NCBI GenBank assembly: GCA_958405195.1
Contig: CATYDM010000043.1
Coordinates: forward strand, 1 to 17,310
DNA length: 17,310 bases
Reading direction: 5' to 3'
DNA from: an uncultured Collinsella sp.
GTDB taxonomy: Bacteria > Actinomycetota > Coriobacteriia > Coriobacteriales > Coriobacteriaceae
Below, piece by piece: positions 14,684-17,310 of this stretch (position 1 is the stretch's first letter; the number at the start of each line of letters is the position of its first letter). The notes under the pieces are model-generated. The model made no database searches and had not been told where the DNA came from. It saw only the letters and a list, made by a program, of their open reading frames with translations. The translations under genes and the position numbers were made by a program.

Positions 14684-15643
14684 CTACTTCCAACGAAGCA
14701 GATAGCCACCTATATCCAGACCGGCGCCAAATCCAACCAAGGCGATGGTGTCGCCTGTGTGAAGTGCACCGGCGTTTGCCAGCCGGTCGAGGGCAAGCGG
14801 AATGCATGCGCTCGAAATGTTGCCGGTCTCGCGCAACGTGCGAACCACGCGCTCGTCCGGCACGCCCAGGCGCTTGACCGCCTGGCTCAGGATTCGTTCG
14901 TTAGCCTGATGGAATACAAAATGATCGATGTCTTCGACCAAAATGCCCGCATCGATCGCAAGCTTATGGACCGTGTCGCAGATGGCGTTGACGCCGAACC
15001 TGAACACGCGGCGGCCATTCATGGACAGCACGCTCGCGCTATCTGCGGAAGCCTTAAACGGCGAGGTACCGACCAGACCGGGAACGCGCAACGTCTCGAC
15101 GTCGGGCGCCGTCGAAAGCTCAACGGCAAGGGGACTGTCTCCCCCAGCCTCAATCACTGCGGCGCCTGCCCCATCGCCAAAGAGCACGCAGGTGGCACGG
15201 TCGGTCCAGTCGAGCGCGCGCGTCATCTGCTCGGCAGCAACGACAAGCACGCGCTCGGCGCGACCGCGGGCGATATAGCCCTCGGCGACATCGAGCGCAA
15301 ATACGAAGCCGGCACAAGCCGCCGAGACATCGAAGGCAGGGCACGTCGCGCCTAGTCGCTCAGCAACGGCACACGCCTCAGCGGGAACAAGGTGGTCACC
15401 CGTCGTCGTCGAGCAGACGATCAGATCCAGCTGGCTCGCGTCGATTCCGGACACCTGGAGTGCCCGCTCACTCGCCGCTACGGCAAGGTCGTCAAGTGAC
15501 TCGGTGGTGCAGACGTGGCGGCTCTTGATACCCGTGCGGGTAAAAATCCACTCATCCGAGGTATCGAGGAACTCAGACAGCTCGTCATTGGAAACACTGC
15601 GTTCAGGAAGCGCCGAGCCTGTTCCAAGAATCGTGAAACCCAT
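14684..15643 (-). CDS. fabH: 3-oxoacyl-ACP synthase III FabH
   Basis: FabH starts each fatty acid by condensing acetyl-CoA (or a branched primer) with malonyl-ACP. The 319-residue thiolase-fold protein has the Cys-His-Asn set of KAS III: C110 in DVSAACAGF, H245 in VFHQAN and N275 in ETGNISSA. GFGAGLDIGGYLLRW closes it. The ATG at 15643 has an excellent AAAGGAGG site; 19 further in-frame codons upstream run through the control region and are not coding. It is the first gene of the operon. Primer choice (straight or branched) cannot be read reliably from sequence. Confidence 0.96.
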   Translation of the reverse strand: MGFTILGTGSALPERSVSNDELSEFLDTSDEWIFTRTGIKSRHVCTTESLDDLAVAASERALQVSGIDASQLDLIVCSTTTGDHLVPAEACAVAERLGATCPAFDVSAACAGFVFALDVAEGYIARGRAERVLVVAAEQMTRALDWTDRATCVLFGDGAGAAVIEAGGDSPLAVELSTAPDVETLRVPGLVGTSPFKASADSASVLSMNGRRVFRFGVNAICDTVHKLAIDAGILVEDIDHFVFHQANERILSQAVKRLGVPDERVVRTLRETGNISSACIPLALDRLANAGALHTGDTIALVGFGAGLDIGGYLLRWK

Positions 15644-15660
15644 CACTAACCTCCTTTGAG

Positions 15661-15678
15661 TTGTTGACGTGTTTACAT
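15661..15678. promoter_or_regulatory. Operator-like repeat, copy 1, before fabH
   Basis: TTGTTGACGTGTTTACAT differs from copy 2 at 15709-15726 by one base in 18. The core TGTTGAC-GT-GTTTACA is a weak inverted repeat. It sits only a few bases above the fabH ribosome site (15650-15655), so a protein bound here would block fabH transcription. It does not match the FapR or streptococcal FabT sites I know. Role inferred. Confidence 0.55.
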
Positions 15679-15708
15679 CGACCAAGAGAGGATAACGCAT
15701 TTCAGTCT

Positions 15709-15726
15709 TTGTTGACGTGTTAACAT
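15709..15726. promoter_or_regulatory. Operator-like repeat, copy 2, between fabH and birA
   Basis: TTGTTGACGTGTTAACAT has the more symmetric core, TGTTGAC and GTTAACA around GT, with 6 of 7 arm positions complementary. It lies 48 bp from copy 1 in the same orientation, so both divergent genes could be controlled. TTGACG within it could double as a -35 box for birA, but I see no convincing -10 box in either direction. Confidence 0.55.
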
Positions 15727-15819
15727 TAAATTGTCCAAATGCGACAAAGGCTTCACATTGTGTCTATCTCTCGACACCATTGCGTCATTCACTTATTCAA
15801 TAAGGAGGTAGCAGCCGCT

Positions 15820-16596
15820 ATGGATGCCCAATTAACGATTGTCGACGTAACCGGATCGACCAACGATGACCTGCTCGAGGCAGGAAAACAGGGTGCGCCG
15901 CACGGCACAGGACTTGCCGCCCGCGCGCAAACGGCAGGACGCGGCCGGCGCGGCCACAAGTGGGATTCAACCGCCGGCAACCTATTGCTTTCGATTGTCC
16001 TGCGTCCATGCGTTAATCCCGCAAAGTACTCTGGTCTTGCCGCCGTCAGCGGCCTAGCGGTGCTCGAAGCACTCGAAAAGCAGGGTCTTGCAAACGAGAT
16101 TGGCCTCAAATGGCCCAACGACCTGGTCGCGCGAGGACGCAAGCTCGGCGGCATTCTGGTCGAGGCCGCACGCGATAACGAAGGCAAACCTTTCGCCGTC
16201 TGCGGCATTGGTGTCAACGTAAACTACACGCCCCAAGAGGTGCCCGATGGCGGCCTGGCGGCAATTGGCCTCTCGGACCTCAACGAGAGCGTTCCCGCCG
16301 TCGACATGCTCCTCGATGAGGTCTATCACGCAGTTATAGACGCTGTAGATACCTGGGCAGAGCGCCTCAACGCCAAGGAAGAAGACGCCGGTCCGCTCGC
16401 GCCCGTCCACGACGAATATATCGCTCACCTCAATTGGATCGGGAAGCACGTTATCGCCCGCTCCCCCGCTGGAGACGAGCTGGCACGAGGCATATTTAGA
16501 ACGGTCGACGATTGCGGCCGCGCATGCATTGAGACCGAGAGCGGCTTGTGCGTCTTCCACTTCGAAGAAGCATCCTTGCGCCCCCTGAGCGAATAG
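15820..16596 (+). CDS. birA: Biotin--[acetyl-CoA-carboxylase] ligase
   Basis: BirA makes biotinyl-AMP and attaches biotin to the AccB lysine. The 258-residue product has GSTNDDLLEAG near the start, the GRGRRGHKW adenylate-binding loop, KWPNDL with the key lysine, and KLGGILVEA, followed by a small C-terminal SH3-like domain from about residue 205. It lacks the N-terminal winged-helix domain of repressor-type BirA, so it should be a pure enzyme. The only plus-strand gene, it diverges from fabH and so shares the control region with the operon encoding its substrate. I start at the ATG at 15820 (GGAGGT 10 bases upstream); the frame is open to an ATG at 15739, but those 27 residues show no domain. 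Confidence 0.93.
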   Translation: MDAQLTIVDVTGSTNDDLLEAGKQGAPHGTGLAARAQTAGRGRRGHKWDSTAGNLLLSIVLRPCVNPAKYSGLAAVSGLAVLEALEKQGLANEIGLKWPNDLVARGRKLGGILVEAARDNEGKPFAVCGIGVNVNYTPQEVPDGGLAAIGLSDLNESVPAVDMLLDEVYHAVIDAVDTWAERLNAKEEDAGPLAPVHDEYIAHLNWIGKHVIARSPAGDELARGIFRTVDDCGRACIETESGLCVFHFEEASLRPLSE

Positions 16597-16650
16597 GGCG
16601 CCGCAGTCACCTGCTCAGCAGCACTACCAGGCAGTCCAAACCTTCATTCA

Positions 16651-16692
16651 AAACAAAAGGGCCCCGCTGCCGTAACGGCAGCGGGGCCCTTT
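16651..16692. terminator. Bidirectional terminator between birA and rpsJ
   Basis: A perfect 17-bp stem (16656-16672 with 16676-16692) closes on a 3-base TAA loop. The arms start AAAGGGCCCC and end GGGGCCCTTT, so short A/T tracts lie at both ends, extended by AAAACAAAA on the birA side. It stands between two convergent genes and can end both birA and the fusA-rpsJ transcript. It therefore cuts rpsJ off from everything downstream. Confidence 0.92.
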
Positions 16693-16711
16693 AAGCTATG
16701 AGCGATATCGC

Positions 16712-17020
16712 TTAGAGCTTGATGTCGATGTCGACGCCAGCGGGGAGGTCGAGACGCATGAGCGAATCAACGGTGCCCGAGGTGGGGTCGAGGATGTCGA
16801 TGAGGCGCTTGTGGGTGCGCATCTCGAACTGCTCACGGGAGTCCTTGTTCACGTGCGGCGAGCGGATAACCGTGTACAGGTTACGCTCGGTGGGCAGGGG
16901 GACAGGACCGGAAACGCGAGCGCCGGTCTTCTGAGCGGTCTCGACGATGAGCTTCGCGGACTGATCGACGACCTCGTGATCATAGCCCTTGAGGCGAATG
17001 CGGATCTTCTGGGTAGCCAA
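16712..17020 (-). CDS. rpsJ: 30S ribosomal protein S10
   Basis: S10 (102 residues) is part of the 30S head and, with NusB, of antitermination complexes. It starts ATQKIRIRLKGYDHE and has RVSGPVPLPTERN, VIRSPHVNKDSREQFEMRTHKRLIDI and a C-terminal LPAGVDIDIKL, all classic S10. The start is TTG at 17020, with GGAGG 6 bases upstream; no ATG fits. It follows fusA by 60 bp, and a small 6-bp hairpin (17039-17055) lies in that gap. In most bacteria S10 is followed directly by rplC; here a strong terminator ends the unit after rpsJ, and rplC is about 13.9 kb further on. Confidence 0.97.
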   Translation of the reverse strand: MATQKIRIRLKGYDHEVVDQSAKLIVETAQKTGARVSGPVPLPTERNLYTVIRSPHVNKDSREQFEMRTHKRLIDILDPTSGTVDSLMRLDLPAGVDIDIKL

Positions 17021-17080
17021 CTTAAACCTCCAAAGAGTGCGAGAGATGTTCTCGCGGATTACGTAACAGGGAGCTCGAAC

Positions 17081-17310
17081 TTAGGCGTTCTTGCTCATGA
17101 CCTCGTCCACGATGGACTTGGGCGCGGGCTCATAAGAGTCGAACTGCATCGTGTAGGATGCACGGCCCTGGGTCTGGGAGCGAAGGTCGGTAGCGTAACC
17201 GAACATCTCGCCCAGCGGCACCTTGGCACGGATGAGCTTACTGTTCTTGCGATCCTCCATGCCCTCGATCTTGCCGCGGCGACCGGAGAGGTTGCCCATA
17301 ACGTCGCCCA
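17081..17310 (-). CDS. fusA: Elongation factor G, C-terminal part (cut by window edge)
   Basis: EF-G is the GTPase that moves tRNAs and mRNA during translocation. Only the last 76 or so codons are visible, corresponding to domain V: DVMGNLSGRRGKIEGME, KVPLGEMFGYATDLRSQTQG and YTMQFDSYEPAP are all typical. The frame is open to the right edge. No tuf gene separates it from rpsJ, although in many bacteria fusA is followed by tuf. Ribosome-protection proteins share this domain, but the sequence and the S10 neighbour favour fusA. Confidence 0.95.
   Translation of the reverse strand, partial: GDVMGNLSGRRGKIEGMEDRKNSKLIRAKVPLGEMFGYATDLRSQTQGRASYTMQFDSYEPAPKSIVDEVMSKNA

Noticed and set aside
15739..15819. 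A 27-residue N-terminal extension of BirA as a possible DNA-binding domain
   Set aside because: Too short for a winged helix, no helix-turn-helix pattern, and a good ribosome site lies just before the ATG at 15820.
15644..15819. A FapR, FabT or classical BirA operator
   Set aside because: The twin repeats do not have the spacing or core of those sites: Gram-positive BirA sites have half-sites about 15 bases apart, here only 2.
1..17310. CRISPR arrays, tRNA or rRNA genes, phage or transposase genes
   Set aside because: I saw no regularly spaced repeats, no tRNA-like cloverleaf and no transposase or integrase motif in the window.

Overview
The window looks like a chromosomal segment of a high-GC Gram-positive bacterium. 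My best guess is class Coriobacteriia, probably Collinsella or a close relative. That guess rests on protein flavour and base composition; no search was run. Almost every gene lies on the minus strand. The exception is birA.

Layout, in the direction of minus-strand transcription (right to left). (1) 17310-16712: the end of fusA (EF-G), then rpsJ (S10), closed by a perfect 17-bp hairpin terminator that also serves the convergent birA. No tuf gene lies between fusA and rpsJ. (2) 16596-15820, plus strand: birA, a biotin protein ligase without an N-terminal DNA-binding domain. (3) 15819-15644: divergent control region carrying two near-identical 18-bp repeats. (4) 15643-6470: a complete, tightly packed type II fatty-acid-synthesis operon, fabH-acpP-fabK-fabD-fabG-fabF-accB-fabZ-accC-accDA. 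The order matches the streptococcal fab cluster, but the two carboxyltransferase genes are fused into one frame. (5) 6429-5215: a stand-alone PTS EIIC permease with related REP-like repeats at both edges, then a terminator. (6) 5065-3911: a cation diffusion facilitator with a manganese-type metal-site signature. (7) 3871-3245: a histidine phosphatase. (8) 3244-2786: the only long gene-free stretch (459 bp), with a 165-bp inverted-repeat element and the likely promoter and leader of the ribosomal operon. (9) 2785-1: rplC-rplD-rplW-rplB-rpsS (L3, L4, L23, L2, S19; S19 partial), the S10 operon without S10 at its head.

How the genes work together: AccB, AccC and AccDA make malonyl-CoA, and BirA attaches the biotin that AccB needs. 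FabD loads malonate onto AcpP, FabH starts the chain, FabF extends it, and FabG, FabZ and FabK carry out the reduction, dehydration and final reduction. This whole pathway sits between rpsJ and rplC, genes that are normally adjacent.

The points most worth a second look are the split S10 operon, the twin repeats before fabH, a 26-bp element shared by the regions upstream of rplC and rplB, the inverted-repeat element before rplC, and the AccDA fusion. I did not find an obviously new multi-gene system; most genes are well-known housekeeping families.
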